NCBI GenBank assembly: GCA_049306275.1
Contig: JBAQQB010000197.1
Location: 62,001 to 126,000 of the forward strand
Origin: JADJTT01 sp049306275
Lineage (GTDB): Bacteria > Bacteroidota > Bacteroidia > Chitinophagales > Saprospiraceae
Direction: 5' to 3'
DNA length: 64,000 bases
Shown here: in pieces, positions 24,604-32,251 of the stretch
Position numbering within the stretch: position 1 is the stretch's first letter
How the letters are laid out: each line of letters begins with the position of its first letter
Made by a program: the position numbers and the translations under genes
Notes under the pieces: model-generated
Database searches by the model: none
The model's input: only the letters and a program-made list of their open reading frames with translations
What the model was told of the DNA's origin: nothing

Positions 24604-27597
24604 ATGAACAGACTGTACCTTTTCCCTTTGGCTGTCCTGCTTCTCTGGGCAGCCAATGGCGGCGTTTTCGCTCAGGAAACCTTTCCCTACAACGGGGTTT
24701 CCGACCAGCGCGAAGGGCTGTATGCCTTCACCGGCGCTACCATCTACACCACTTACAACCAGCAGCTGAATAACGCTACCCTGGTGATCCGCGATGGCAA
24801 AGTGGAAGCTGTCGGCACGGGTATCCCGGTTCCAGCCGGCGCCGTGGAGGTTCCCTGCGGCGGGAAAACGATCTACCCCTCCTTCATCGACCTCTACACG
24901 GATTACGGACTACCGGAACTGAAAACGGAAGGGCAGCCGGGCGGCCGCCGCACGCAGCTGCTATCAGATAAAAAGGGAGCCTATTCCTGGAACCAGGCGC
25001 TCAGGTCCGAGTTTCAGGCGTATGAAGTTTTTGCCCCGAACGAAAAAGCAGCCGAAGAACTACGCAAGACGGGCTTCGGCGCGGTGCTTTCCCACCAGAT
25101 GGACGGTATCTCCAGGGGCTCGGGCGCCTTGGTATTTACGGGAAATGACAACGCTCATACCCAGATCCTGACAGAAAAAGCTGCTCACCACCTATCCTTC
25201 AGCAAGGGGCGCTCTACCCAAAACTACCCCAGCTCGCTCATGGGCAGCATCGCCCTGCTGCGACAGACTTATTACGACGGGAAATGGTATGCCGCCCAGG
25301 GCCGCCAGGAAGAGGTCAACCTCTCCCTGCAGGCCTGGAACGAGCTGCAGTCCCTGCCCCAGGTATTCGAAGTGGGCGATGCGCTGGATGCGCTGCGGGC
25401 CGGCAAACTGGGCAAGGAATTCGGCGTGCAGTACATCCTCCGGGATGGCGGAAAGGCCTATCAGCGGCTCGACGAGATTAAAAAAACGGGCTCCCCGCTC
25501 ATCGTGCCCCTCAACTTCCCCGAAGCCTACGACGTGGAAGATCCCTTCGACGCCCTGCGCGTCGACCTGGCCGATATGAAGCATTGGGAACTGGCGCCCT
25601 CCAACCCCGCTCGGATCGCAGCCGCCGGCATTCCCTTCGCCCTCACGACGCATGGCCTGAAGAACAAGTCCGACTTCCGGGCAGCCCTCCGCAAGGCCAT
25701 CAAACACGGCCTATCGGAAGAAGATGCACTCAAAGCTCTGACCTACACCCCCGCCAATTTATTGGGAGCCTACGACCGGATCGGCAGCCTGGAGAAAGGC
25801 AAAGCCGCCAGCTTCCTCATCGCTTCGGGCAACATTTTCGAAGAAAATGAAGTGATCTACCAGCATTGGGTCAAAGGCCAGCCCTTCGTCCTCCAATCGA
25901 TGGAAACCCCGGAGTGGCTGGGCGAATTTGATTTGGAGGCCGGCGATCTGAAAATGCGCTGGGTTGTATCCAATGACATTTACAAACCCGATATGAAGCT
26001 GCTGGTGAATGACACCACCGAACTCAAGGTCAATTACAAATACGAGCAGGGCATCCTCACCCTGACTTTCGCCCGCGAAGAAGGAAAAGGCTTGGTGCGG
26101 CTGAGTGGCACGGGTTCCTCAAAAGGCTGGTTGGGTCGCGGGCAGCTGGAAGACGGAACCTGGGTGGACTGGAGGGCGACTCCTCCCGCAGAACAGCAAT
26201 TCAGCCTGAAGGGGAAAGGAGTGTATCAGGAAATGCCGGAAGTAATTGGCGAAGTGACCTATCCCTTCATGGCCTACGGCTGGACGAACCGGCCTCAGGC
26301 GGAGTCCATACTCATCCGCAATGCCACCGTCTGGACCAATGAAGCGGCTGGCATACAGGAAAAGACCGATATCCTGATCGAAAACGGCAAAATCGCCCAG
26401 GTGAGCCAGAACCTGCCCTTGAAAAGGGGCGTTTGGGAAATCGACGCCACCGGTAAGCACGTCACGCCCGGCATTATCGACGAGCACTCGCACATCGCCA
26501 TTACCCGCGGCGTCAATGAAGGCACGCAGGCCAGCTCGGCGGAGGTGCGCATCGGCGACGTGGTCAACTCGGAAGATATCAACATTTACCGGCAATTGTC
26601 GGGCGGGGTCACCATCTCCCAACTCCTGCATGGCTCAGCCAACCCCATCGGCGGGCAATCGGCCATCATCAAACTGCGCTGGGGCTTTACGCCGGAGGAA
26701 ATGATCTTCGACGCGGCGGCCCCCTTCATCAAATTCGCGCTCGGGGAAAACGTGAAGCAGAGCAACTCCAGCGACCCCAACCCCGTGCGCTACCCGCAGA
26801 CGCGCATGGGCGTGGAGCAGATCTACGAAGACTATTTCACCCGCGCCCGCGAATACGGCGCCCTGAAAAAGTCGGGCAAACCCTACCGGGTCGACCTGGA
26901 ACTGGAAGCCCTGCTCGAAATCCTGGAGAGCAAGCGCTTCATCACCTGCCACTCCTACGTGCAGAGCGAGATCAACATGCTCATGAAGGTGGCCGAGCGC
27001 CATGGTTTCCGCGTCAACACCTTCACGCACATTCTGGAAGGATACAAGGTGGCCGACAAAATGGCCAAACACGGCGCCGGCGGTTCCAGCTTTTCCGATT
27101 GGTGGGCCTACAAGTTCGAGGTGTACGAAGCCATTCCGCAAAACGGCGCCATCATGCACGAGCAAGGCGTGACCGTAGCTTTCAACTCCGACGACGCCGA
27201 AATGGCCCGGCGCCTCAACCAGGAAGCGGCCAAGGCCGTGAAATACGGCGGGGTGCCGGAAGAAGAAGCCCTGAAATTCGTGACCCTCAACCCCGCCAAA
27301 CTCCTGCACATCGATCACCGCGTGGGCAGCATCAAGCCCGGGAAAGACGCCGACCTCGTCATCTGGTCCGGCCACCCGCTTTCGGTCTATGCCAAAGCGG
27401 AAAAGACCTTCATCGATGGCATCAAGTTTTTCGACATTGAGGAAGATGCGGCGATGCGGGAGGCCGTGGAGCAAGAGCGAGCCCGGCTCGTGCAAAAAAT
27501 GCTGGCAGAAAAGAAAAAGGGCGGAAAGACACAACCAGGGACAGGACGCTACCGGCATTTGTACCATTGTGATCATGTGGAGGACGAGGGCAGGTAG
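24604..27597 (+). CDS. Secreted tandem amidohydrolase; only the second domain keeps the metal-binding HxH
   Basis: A 997-aa protein with a signal peptide (LYLFPLAVLLLWAANGGVFA, then QE). It contains two amidohydrolase units. Unit 1 (about 38-435) has DLYTDYG at residues 96-102, where active members have D-x-H-x-H; its last part (LTYTPANLLGAYDRIGSLEK) is normal. Unit 2 (about 570-970) has H628-x-H630 (DEHSHIA), CHSY, THILEG and NSDDAEM, a full set of metal ligands. Substrate is unknown; family members include imidazolonepropionase- and prolidase-like enzymes. The next gene encodes a third unit, also without HxH. Confidence 0.82.
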   Translation: MNRLYLFPLAVLLLWAANGGVFAQETFPYNGVSDQREGLYAFTGATIYTTYNQQLNNATLVIRDGKVEAVGTGIPVPAGAVEVPCGGKTIYPSFIDLYTDYGLPELKTEGQPGGRRTQLLSDKKGAYSWNQALRSEFQAYEVFAPNEKAAEELRKTGFGAVLSHQMDGISRGSGALVFTGNDNAHTQILTEKAAHHLSFSKGRSTQNYPSSLMGSIALLRQTYYDGKWYAAQGRQEEVNLSLQAWNELQSLPQVFEVGDALDALRAGKLGKEFGVQYILRDGGKAYQRLDEIKKTGSPLIVPLNFPEAYDVEDPFDALRVDLADMKHWELAPSNPARIAAAGIPFALTTHGLKNKSDFRAALRKAIKHGLSEEDALKALTYTPANLLGAYDRIGSLEKGKAASFLIASGNIFEENEVIYQHWVKGQPFVLQSMETPEWLGEFDLEAGDLKMRWVVSNDIYKPDMKLLVNDTTELKVNYKYEQGILTLTFAREEGKGLVRLSGTGSSKGWLGRGQLEDGTWVDWRATPPAEQQFSLKGKGVYQEMPEVIGEVTYPFMAYGWTNRPQAESILIRNATVWTNEAAGIQEKTDILIENGKIAQVSQNLPLKRGVWEIDATGKHVTPGIIDEHSHIAITRGVNEGTQASSAEVRIGDVVNSEDINIYRQLSGGVTISQLLHGSANPIGGQSAIIKLRWGFTPEEMIFDAAAPFIKFALGENVKQSNSSDPNPVRYPQTRMGVEQIYEDYFTRAREYGALKKSGKPYRVDLELEALLEILESKRFITCHSYVQSEINMLMKVAERHGFRVNTFTHILEGYKVADKMAKHGAGGSSFSDWWAYKFEVYEAIPQNGAIMHEQGVTVAFNSDDAEMARRLNQEAAKAVKYGGVPEEEALKFVTLNPAKLLHIDHRVGSIKPGKDADLVIWSGHPLSVYAKAEKTFIDGIKFFDIEEDAAMREAVEQERARLVQKMLAEKKKGGKTQPGTGRYRHLYHCDHVEDEGR

Positions 27598-27599
27598 TT

Positions 27600-27624
27600 T
27601 TCAGTTTTTAATGTTCAGTTTTTA
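27600..27624. repeat. Two direct copies of TTCAGTTTTTA between amidohydrolase genes
   Basis: Copies at 27600-27610 and 27614-27624 separated by ATG. The reverse complement contains the ACTGAA word that is repeated at 40687-40714, so both may belong to the same class of intergenic microrepeats. No second arm is present. Confidence 0.5.
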
Positions 27625-27641
27625 GTTATAATTATTTGATT

Positions 27642-28922
27642 ATGAGATTTTTTAATATAGTAGTCCTGGTTTTTCTTCTGGCATTTTCAGCGCATGCGCA
27701 GCTGACGGTGCCGGCGCCGGCGCAGAAGGAGGCGGTGGTGATCGTACATGCCAATGCGCATTTGGGGAATGGGCAGGTCATTGTAGACGCGGCGGTGGCT
27801 TTCGACAAGGGCGTGATCACCTTTGTGGGGGCGTTCAGGGATTGGCCGGGGTATGACAGCTATGCGGTGGTAGATGCTACGGGAAAACAACTCTACCCCG
27901 GTTTTATCGCGACCAATTCGACCTTGGGCCTCAATGAGATCAGCGCGGTGCGCGCTACGCTCGACGAGCGTGAGGTCGGCGAGCTGAACCCCAACGTGCG
28001 GGCGCTGATCGCCTATAACACCGATTCGGAGATCATCAATACGGTGCGTTCCAACGGTGTGCTGATGGCGCAGATCGTGCCACAGGGCGGTCCGGTGGCC
28101 GGGCAGTCGAGCGTCGTGCAACTCGATGCCTGGAACTGGGAGGATGCCGCTTACCTGATCGACGGGGGCGTACACATTTACTGGCCCCGTTCTACGAGGT
28201 TCAGTTTCCGGGAATTCCGCATGGAGGCCAATGAGCGCTATGCGGAAGAACTGAGGCAGCTGGAGCAGTTGCTGAAAGAGGCAGAGGCCTATTCCCGCCT
28301 GGAAAAGCACGACCCTGTGAACCTGAAGCTGGAATCCATGCGAGGCCTGTTCACCGGAGAAAAAAAGCTGTTTGTGCACGCCAACGAGGCCAAGGACATG
28401 CAGCGGGCCGTGCTGATGGGTGAAACCTATGGGGTGAAAACCGTCATCGTAGGCGGCCGGGATGCCTGGATGATAACCGGATTTCTCCGCGACAAAAAGA
28501 CCCCGGTGATATTCCAGCAGACGCAGAGTTTGCCCGGCTATGAAGACGAGGCGGTCGACCAGCCCTTCCGCACGCCTGCCTTGCTAAAAGAAGCCGGCGT
28601 ACTTTTCTGCCTGAGCGGGGAGAGCAGCTGGCAGCAGCGCAACCTGCCCTTCCAGGCCGGACAGGCGGTAGGCCATGGTCTCGCCCCGGAAGCGGCCGTG
28701 CAGGCCATTACCCTGGATGCGGCGCGCATTTTGGGCATAGACAAGACGACGGGGTCGATTGAAAAAGGCAAGGACGCCACCCTGTTCATCTCCTCCGGCG
28801 ATGCCCTCGACATGCGCAGCTCTCTGGTGGAACGGGCATTCATCCAGGGCCGCGAGATCGATCTGGACGACAAGCACAAGGCCCTTTACCGGAAGTACCA
28901 GGAAAAATACCGAAATTTTTAA
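27642..28922 (+). CDS. Secreted amidohydrolase-like protein lacking HxH
   Basis: A 426-aa protein with a signal peptide (MRFFNIVVLVFLLAFSAHA, then QL). The amidohydrolase framework is visible: the N-terminal beta-sandwich strand VVIVHANAHLGNGQVIVDAA, KQLYPGFIATNSTLGL, and the C-terminal AAVQAITLDAARILGIDKTT plus GSIEKGKDATLFIS. At the metal site GFI-A-x-N-x-T replaces GFI-D-x-H-x-H, so hydrolase activity is doubtful. It lies 44 bp after the tandem amidohydrolase and may form a complex with it (inference). The ATG at 27642 begins the signal peptide. Confidence 0.8.
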   Translation: MRFFNIVVLVFLLAFSAHAQLTVPAPAQKEAVVIVHANAHLGNGQVIVDAAVAFDKGVITFVGAFRDWPGYDSYAVVDATGKQLYPGFIATNSTLGLNEISAVRATLDEREVGELNPNVRALIAYNTDSEIINTVRSNGVLMAQIVPQGGPVAGQSSVVQLDAWNWEDAAYLIDGGVHIYWPRSTRFSFREFRMEANERYAEELRQLEQLLKEAEAYSRLEKHDPVNLKLESMRGLFTGEKKLFVHANEAKDMQRAVLMGETYGVKTVIVGGRDAWMITGFLRDKKTPVIFQQTQSLPGYEDEAVDQPFRTPALLKEAGVLFCLSGESSWQQRNLPFQAGQAVGHGLAPEAAVQAITLDAARILGIDKTTGSIEKGKDATLFISSGDALDMRSSLVERAFIQGREIDLDDKHKALYRKYQEKYRNF

Positions 28923-28960
28923 CGAGACTTTAAGCAACTTCCCGGGGCTGTTTTGCGTAC

Positions 28961-28968
28961 AAAGGAGG
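28961..28968 (+). promoter_or_regulatory. Canonical Shine-Dalgarno site for the DUF4294 gene
   Basis: AAAGGAGG stands 7 nt before the ATG at 28976. Such strong sites are rare in Bacteroidota; an identical site with the same spacing precedes mutL. Confidence 0.7.
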
Positions 28969-28975
28969 AATTGAA

Positions 28976-29599
28976 ATGCATCATATGAAAAGTTATTTGC
29001 TGGTTATTGCGGGTTTGTTGGTTGCGGCGGGCATGAATGCCCAGGGAGGCGCACCGAAAGAACGGCGGCAGACCGTCGTGATAGAGGGGAATATTCTGGA
29101 ACAGATCATAACGGAAAAAGGAGATACGCTCCTGATCGCCAATCTAGACGACATTTCCGTATCCTCTCCCCGGTCGTTTAAAAACCGGGATGAATACCTG
29201 CTCTACATGAAATACCGGCGCTATGCGCTGATCGTATACCCCTACGCCAAGGAGGCCATCCGCATTTTCCGGGAAACCGAGCGGGCCACCAATGAAATGA
29301 AGGAGCGGGAGCGCAAGCGCTACATCCGCAAGCTGCAGCGCGAGCTGGAGACGGAATTTGAGGAACCGCTCAAAAACCTCACCCGTACCCAGGGGTACGT
29401 TCTGGTAAAAATGGTGGAGCGCGAGCTCGACACCAATATGTACGAACTGATTAAAAGCCTCAGGGGCAGCGTTACGGCCTCTTATTGGGGTACGTTCAGC
29501 CGGTTTTACGGTTTCCGCTTGAAGGACGGCTATGTGGTTGGAAACGACCCCATTCTCGATGTGGTGTTACAGGATTTCGACATTTCCTACAAGTTTTAG
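28976..29599 (+). CDS. DUF4294 family protein
   Basis: A 207-aa protein with a signal peptide (SYLLVIAGLLVAAGMNA, then QGG). A DUF4294 core follows: NRDEYLLYMKYRRYALIVYP, then YAKEAIRIFRE, a charged helix ERERKRYIRKLQRELETEFE, and LVKMVERELDTNMYELIKSL with GSVTASYWGTFSRFYGFRLK. The family is conserved across Bacteroidota with no firm function; a periplasmic location is predicted. The ATG at 28976 has a strong ribosome-binding site; a second ATG at 28985 is possible. Confidence 0.85.
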   Translation: MHHMKSYLLVIAGLLVAAGMNAQGGAPKERRQTVVIEGNILEQIITEKGDTLLIANLDDISVSSPRSFKNRDEYLLYMKYRRYALIVYPYAKEAIRIFRETERATNEMKERERKRYIRKLQRELETEFEEPLKNLTRTQGYVLVKMVERELDTNMYELIKSLRGSVTASYWGTFSRFYGFRLKDGYVVGNDPILDVVLQDFDISYKF

Positions 29600-29635
29600 A
29601 CAGGATTTGCAGGATGAATAACGAAAAGACAGGAT
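29599..29635. repeat. Direct repeat GACAGGAT flanking the DUF4294/DinB gap
   Basis: GACAGGAT occurs at 29599-29606 and 29628-29635 with an AGGAT between (29611-29615), filling the 37-bp gap. It ends 1 bp before the next ATG. It looks like the AATCCTG-type intergenic spacer words seen in many Bacteroidota, but only one locus is visible. Confidence 0.4.
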
Positions 29636-29636
29636 A

Positions 29637-30494
29637 ATGAGATTTGCACGCCCCGCGCCGAATGAATATGCCCCATACTACCAGCCTTACATCGACAAGG
29701 TTCCCGACGGGGATATCCTGCGGATGCTCCATTTGCAGAAGATCGCCTTTTCGGAGTTCCTCGCTGCCGTTCCCGATGACAAGTGGGCCTATCGCTATGC
29801 TCCCGGCAAGTTTTCATTAGCGGAGGTGCTATCCCATGTCATCGACGCAGAGCGGATATTCGCCTATCGGGCGCTGCGTTTTGCCCGCAACGACCGCACG
29901 GGGCTGCCCGGATTCGATCAGGACGATTATGCGCCATACAGCGGCGCAGATCGGCGCAGCAAGGCTTCCATAGAGACAGAATACCTCACGGTGCGCAATG
30001 CCAGCATTGAGTTGTTTCGCACTTTTGACGCCGGCTCCTGGAGCCGGGTGGGGATAGCCAATAACTTCGAAATGTCGGTCAGGGCGGTACCCTATGTGAT
30101 CATAGGCCACGAGTTGCACCACCTGCAAATTTTAAGGGAGCGCTATATCAAAGGAGCGAGTGCGAAGGCCCCGGAGCTTCCCTGGCGTTTTTCCATGGCC
30201 CGGGCTGTTCAGGCGCTGGAACAGCACCCCTCAGGCGCGCCTTTCGTGCAGCTCATGAATGAGCAACAATTTACGGTGGAGTGGTATGCGCCCCAGGGAA
30301 CAGACGCTCAGACCCCACATTTGGAAGACGAGCTCTACATCGTGGCAAGCGGTAGCGGCATTTTTCAAAACGGCGGGCAGACCGTGCCTTTTTCGGCCGG
30401 CGATGTTTTATTTGTGCCAGCAGGCCAGGAGCATCGTTTCGTTGAGTTTACCGACGACTTTGCAACTTGGGTGGTATTTTTCAAGCAGGATTAG
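29637..30494 (+). CDS. DinB-like domain fused to a cupin domain
   Basis: A 285-aa cytosolic protein. Residues 1-180 are a four-helix DinB/YfiT-type domain with its histidine pattern: KFSLAEVLSHVIDAERIFAY in helix 2 and YVIIGHELHHLQILRERYI in helix 4, the likely metal triad. Residues about 200-285 form a cupin: DELYIVASGSGIFQNGGQTV, then SAGDVLFVPAGQEHRFVEF. DinB proteins often act as metal-dependent thiol transferases or detoxification enzymes, and cupins as dioxygenases or sensors. The combined activity is unknown. The convergent GNAT gene starts 7 bp away. Confidence 0.8.
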   Translation: MRFARPAPNEYAPYYQPYIDKVPDGDILRMLHLQKIAFSEFLAAVPDDKWAYRYAPGKFSLAEVLSHVIDAERIFAYRALRFARNDRTGLPGFDQDDYAPYSGADRRSKASIETEYLTVRNASIELFRTFDAGSWSRVGIANNFEMSVRAVPYVIIGHELHHLQILRERYIKGASAKAPELPWRFSMARAVQALEQHPSGAPFVQLMNEQQFTVEWYAPQGTDAQTPHLEDELYIVASGSGIFQNGGQTVPFSAGDVLFVPAGQEHRFVEFTDDFATWVVFFKQD

Positions 30495-30501
30495 AAGATA
30501 C

Positions 30502-30993
30502 TCATTTCAACTCCCGCAGGTACCAGGCATCGCAGCCTCCGTGGCCGGTAGCGCCGAGGGCGCCATTGAGGGGGAAGAATCCCATTTTCTGATAAAGGGC
30601 GTTGGCCGCCTGCATGGAGCAGAGGGTTTCGAGATAGCATTGGGTATAGCCTGCATGACGGGCTTCTTCCAGTACCAGGTTCACGAGTTTTTTGCCCATT
30701 CCGTTTCCGCGCAGTTCGGGGAGGAAGTACATTTTTTTCAGTTCGCAGATATGGGCTTCGCCGCCGGCGAGGGGGCCGAAGCCCCCGCAGCCCAGCAGGC
30801 GGCCGCCTTTTTCGACGACGTACATGGCGTGCCGGGGGGCTCGGTAGGCTTCGTACATGTGATCCACTTCGGGGTCCATGATGGAAAAACCATGTCCCAC
30901 TGCGCCGAACTCCGTCATGACCGTCCGGATGATGCGGGCGACCTGCTCGTTATCGGAGGGCTGGATGGGACGGAGGAGGAACTCACTACGCAT
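30502..30993 (-). CDS. GNAT family N-acetyltransferase
   Basis: A 163-aa protein with a complete GNAT fold. RGGRLLGCGGF-like strand 4 (KGGRLLGCGGFGPLAGG), ELKKMYFLPELRGNGMGKKL carrying the R/Q-x-x-G-x-G/A acetyl-CoA loop, and QAANALYQKMGFFPL at the end. The start overlaps the preceding MtfA-like gene by 8 bp, suggesting translational coupling. Substrate unknown. Confidence 0.88.
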   Translation of the reverse strand: MRSEFLLRPIQPSDNEQVARIIRTVMTEFGAVGHGFSIMDPEVDHMYEAYRAPRHAMYVVEKGGRLLGCGGFGPLAGGEAHICELKKMYFLPELRGNGMGKKLVNLVLEEARHAGYTQCYLETLCSMQAANALYQKMGFFPLNGALGATGHGGCDAWYLRELK

Positions 30994-31807
30994 GGGCGGG
31001 GTCTTGTTGGAAAATTTCGGAAAAAGCGGCGTAAAGATCGGGCCTTACAGCTTTGAACCTTGCCGGGTGAGTAAAGAAATAGGCGATACAGACCGGCAGG
31101 GCGGGTAGTTCGGGCAGGCCCATATACTTCAAAAGACGGTCTTTCTCCACCCCGCTGATCTGGCGGATGTCTTCCCAGACCTGGGGTCCTGGTTCCGGCC
31201 AGGGCTTGCCGGGGTATTTGTGGATAAAGGCCTGTGCCAATTCATGCAAGCCCGTCGGGTAGTACTGTGCGGGTTGCAAAAAGCCCTTTAGCAGGTGCGG
31301 GACGCTGAACAGCAGTACGCCGTCTTCTTCGAAGGTTTCGGAAATATGCCATTGTGGGTACTGGGGAGAAGGAAAGGGGCCTGCATAGAGCACCACGTTT
31401 TCGAATGGCTCCAGCAGGAACTCGTCGTAAGCAAGGGAAAGCTGCACCGCGTGGTAGCTGACGGCGGCCTTGACGTCTTCGGGTACCGTTTCCATGGCCT
31501 GGGGTTTGAAGTCGGTAGCGAGGGCGAAGAGCGCCATCCTTTCGCGGAAGCGGTTTTTCTGTTCGGCGCTCAGGTTGTTGTAATAAGCGCTGCGGGTATT
31601 GAGGATCTGCCGGATGGCGGGATCGATTTCCGGCGGGTTGCGGCGATGCCACCACCAGTCGATTTGCGGCCCCAGGGAGTAGAGCACTGCGATGAGCACG
31701 ATGGGAGGAACGATGTAAATGGCGTATTTTTCATCCACCTCCCAGGTCATGTAGAGGAAGACAAGAGCAACGATCAACAGGGGAACAGCGAGCCATCTCC
31801 AGAACAT
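30986..31807 (-). CDS. MtfA-like membrane-anchored protein with altered zinc motif
   Basis: A 273-aa protein. Two N-terminal helices (LAVPLLIVALVFLYMTW and YAIYIVPPIVLIAVLYSLG) are followed by an MtfA/M90-like domain with FRERMALFALATDF, VSYHAVQLSLAYDEF and VVLYAGPFPSPQYP. The zinc motif HExxH is read as H188-E-L-A-Q192, so the second ligand is lost. MtfA in E. coli is a zinc peptidase that titrates the Mlc repressor; here peptidase activity is doubtful. The start at 31807 gives the hydrophobic N-terminus directly. Confidence 0.72.
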   Translation of the reverse strand: MFWRWLAVPLLIVALVFLYMTWEVDEKYAIYIVPPIVLIAVLYSLGPQIDWWWHRRNPPEIDPAIRQILNTRSAYYNNLSAEQKNRFRERMALFALATDFKPQAMETVPEDVKAAVSYHAVQLSLAYDEFLLEPFENVVLYAGPFPSPQYPQWHISETFEEDGVLLFSVPHLLKGFLQPAQYYPTGLHELAQAFIHKYPGKPWPEPGPQVWEDIRQISGVEKDRLLKYMGLPELPALPVCIAYFFTHPARFKAVRPDLYAAFSEIFQQDPAHA

Positions 31808-31912
31808 AATCACATATTTCGTCGAAATGGAAACAATTTGGTACAAAAATCCGTACTTTATGGTAACAAGTTGCATCTGATAAATAGTTTTTCATCGATA
31901 AATAAGCAAGCG

Positions 31913-32233
31913 ATGTCATTCATGCGATTTTTCAAAACGCCGGGCCACCTGCGCTATGAGTACAAGCCGCGGTTTTGGGACCCCGAGAAGGAGGAACTGA
32001 AAGAGCGGATCGACCGGGCGGCAGGAGAGCAGAAAGGAGATGCGGATTCCATGAAGACGCGGATTTCCGAGCACTTTGCCCGCCGGTATACAAGAGGCAG
32101 CGCAGGCAGCGATTACCGGCGTGCGCAGGAGAAGCAGTCAAATTTTCGCCTGCTGATCATTCTGGCAATCATACTTCTGTTGGGCTATTTTTTCCTGATC
32201 GCGCTTCCCGATTTCATTCAATATTTCGAATAA
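31913..32233 (+). CDS. Small single-pass membrane protein preceding mutL
   Basis: A 106-aa protein. It has a charged N-terminus with LRYEYKPRFWDPEKEELKER, a linker containing ARRYTRGSAGSDYRRAQEK, and a C-terminal helix LLIILAIILLLGYFFLIALP. Genes of this type stand immediately upstream of mutL in many Bacteroidota and are sometimes labelled 'riboflavin synthase subunit beta' without support. Function unknown. It ends 18 bp before mutL. A second ATG at 31922 is possible. Confidence 0.75.
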   Translation: MSFMRFFKTPGHLRYEYKPRFWDPEKEELKERIDRAAGEQKGDADSMKTRISEHFARRYTRGSAGSDYRRAQEKQSNFRLLIILAIILLLGYFFLIALPDFIQYFE

Positions 32234-32236
32234 ACC

Positions 32237-32244
32237 AAAGGAGG
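32237..32244 (+). promoter_or_regulatory. Canonical Shine-Dalgarno site for mutL
   Basis: AAAGGAGG stands 7 nt before the mutL ATG at 32252, the same sequence and spacing as before the DUF4294 gene at 28976. Confidence 0.7.
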
Positions 32245-32251
32245 ACCATAC

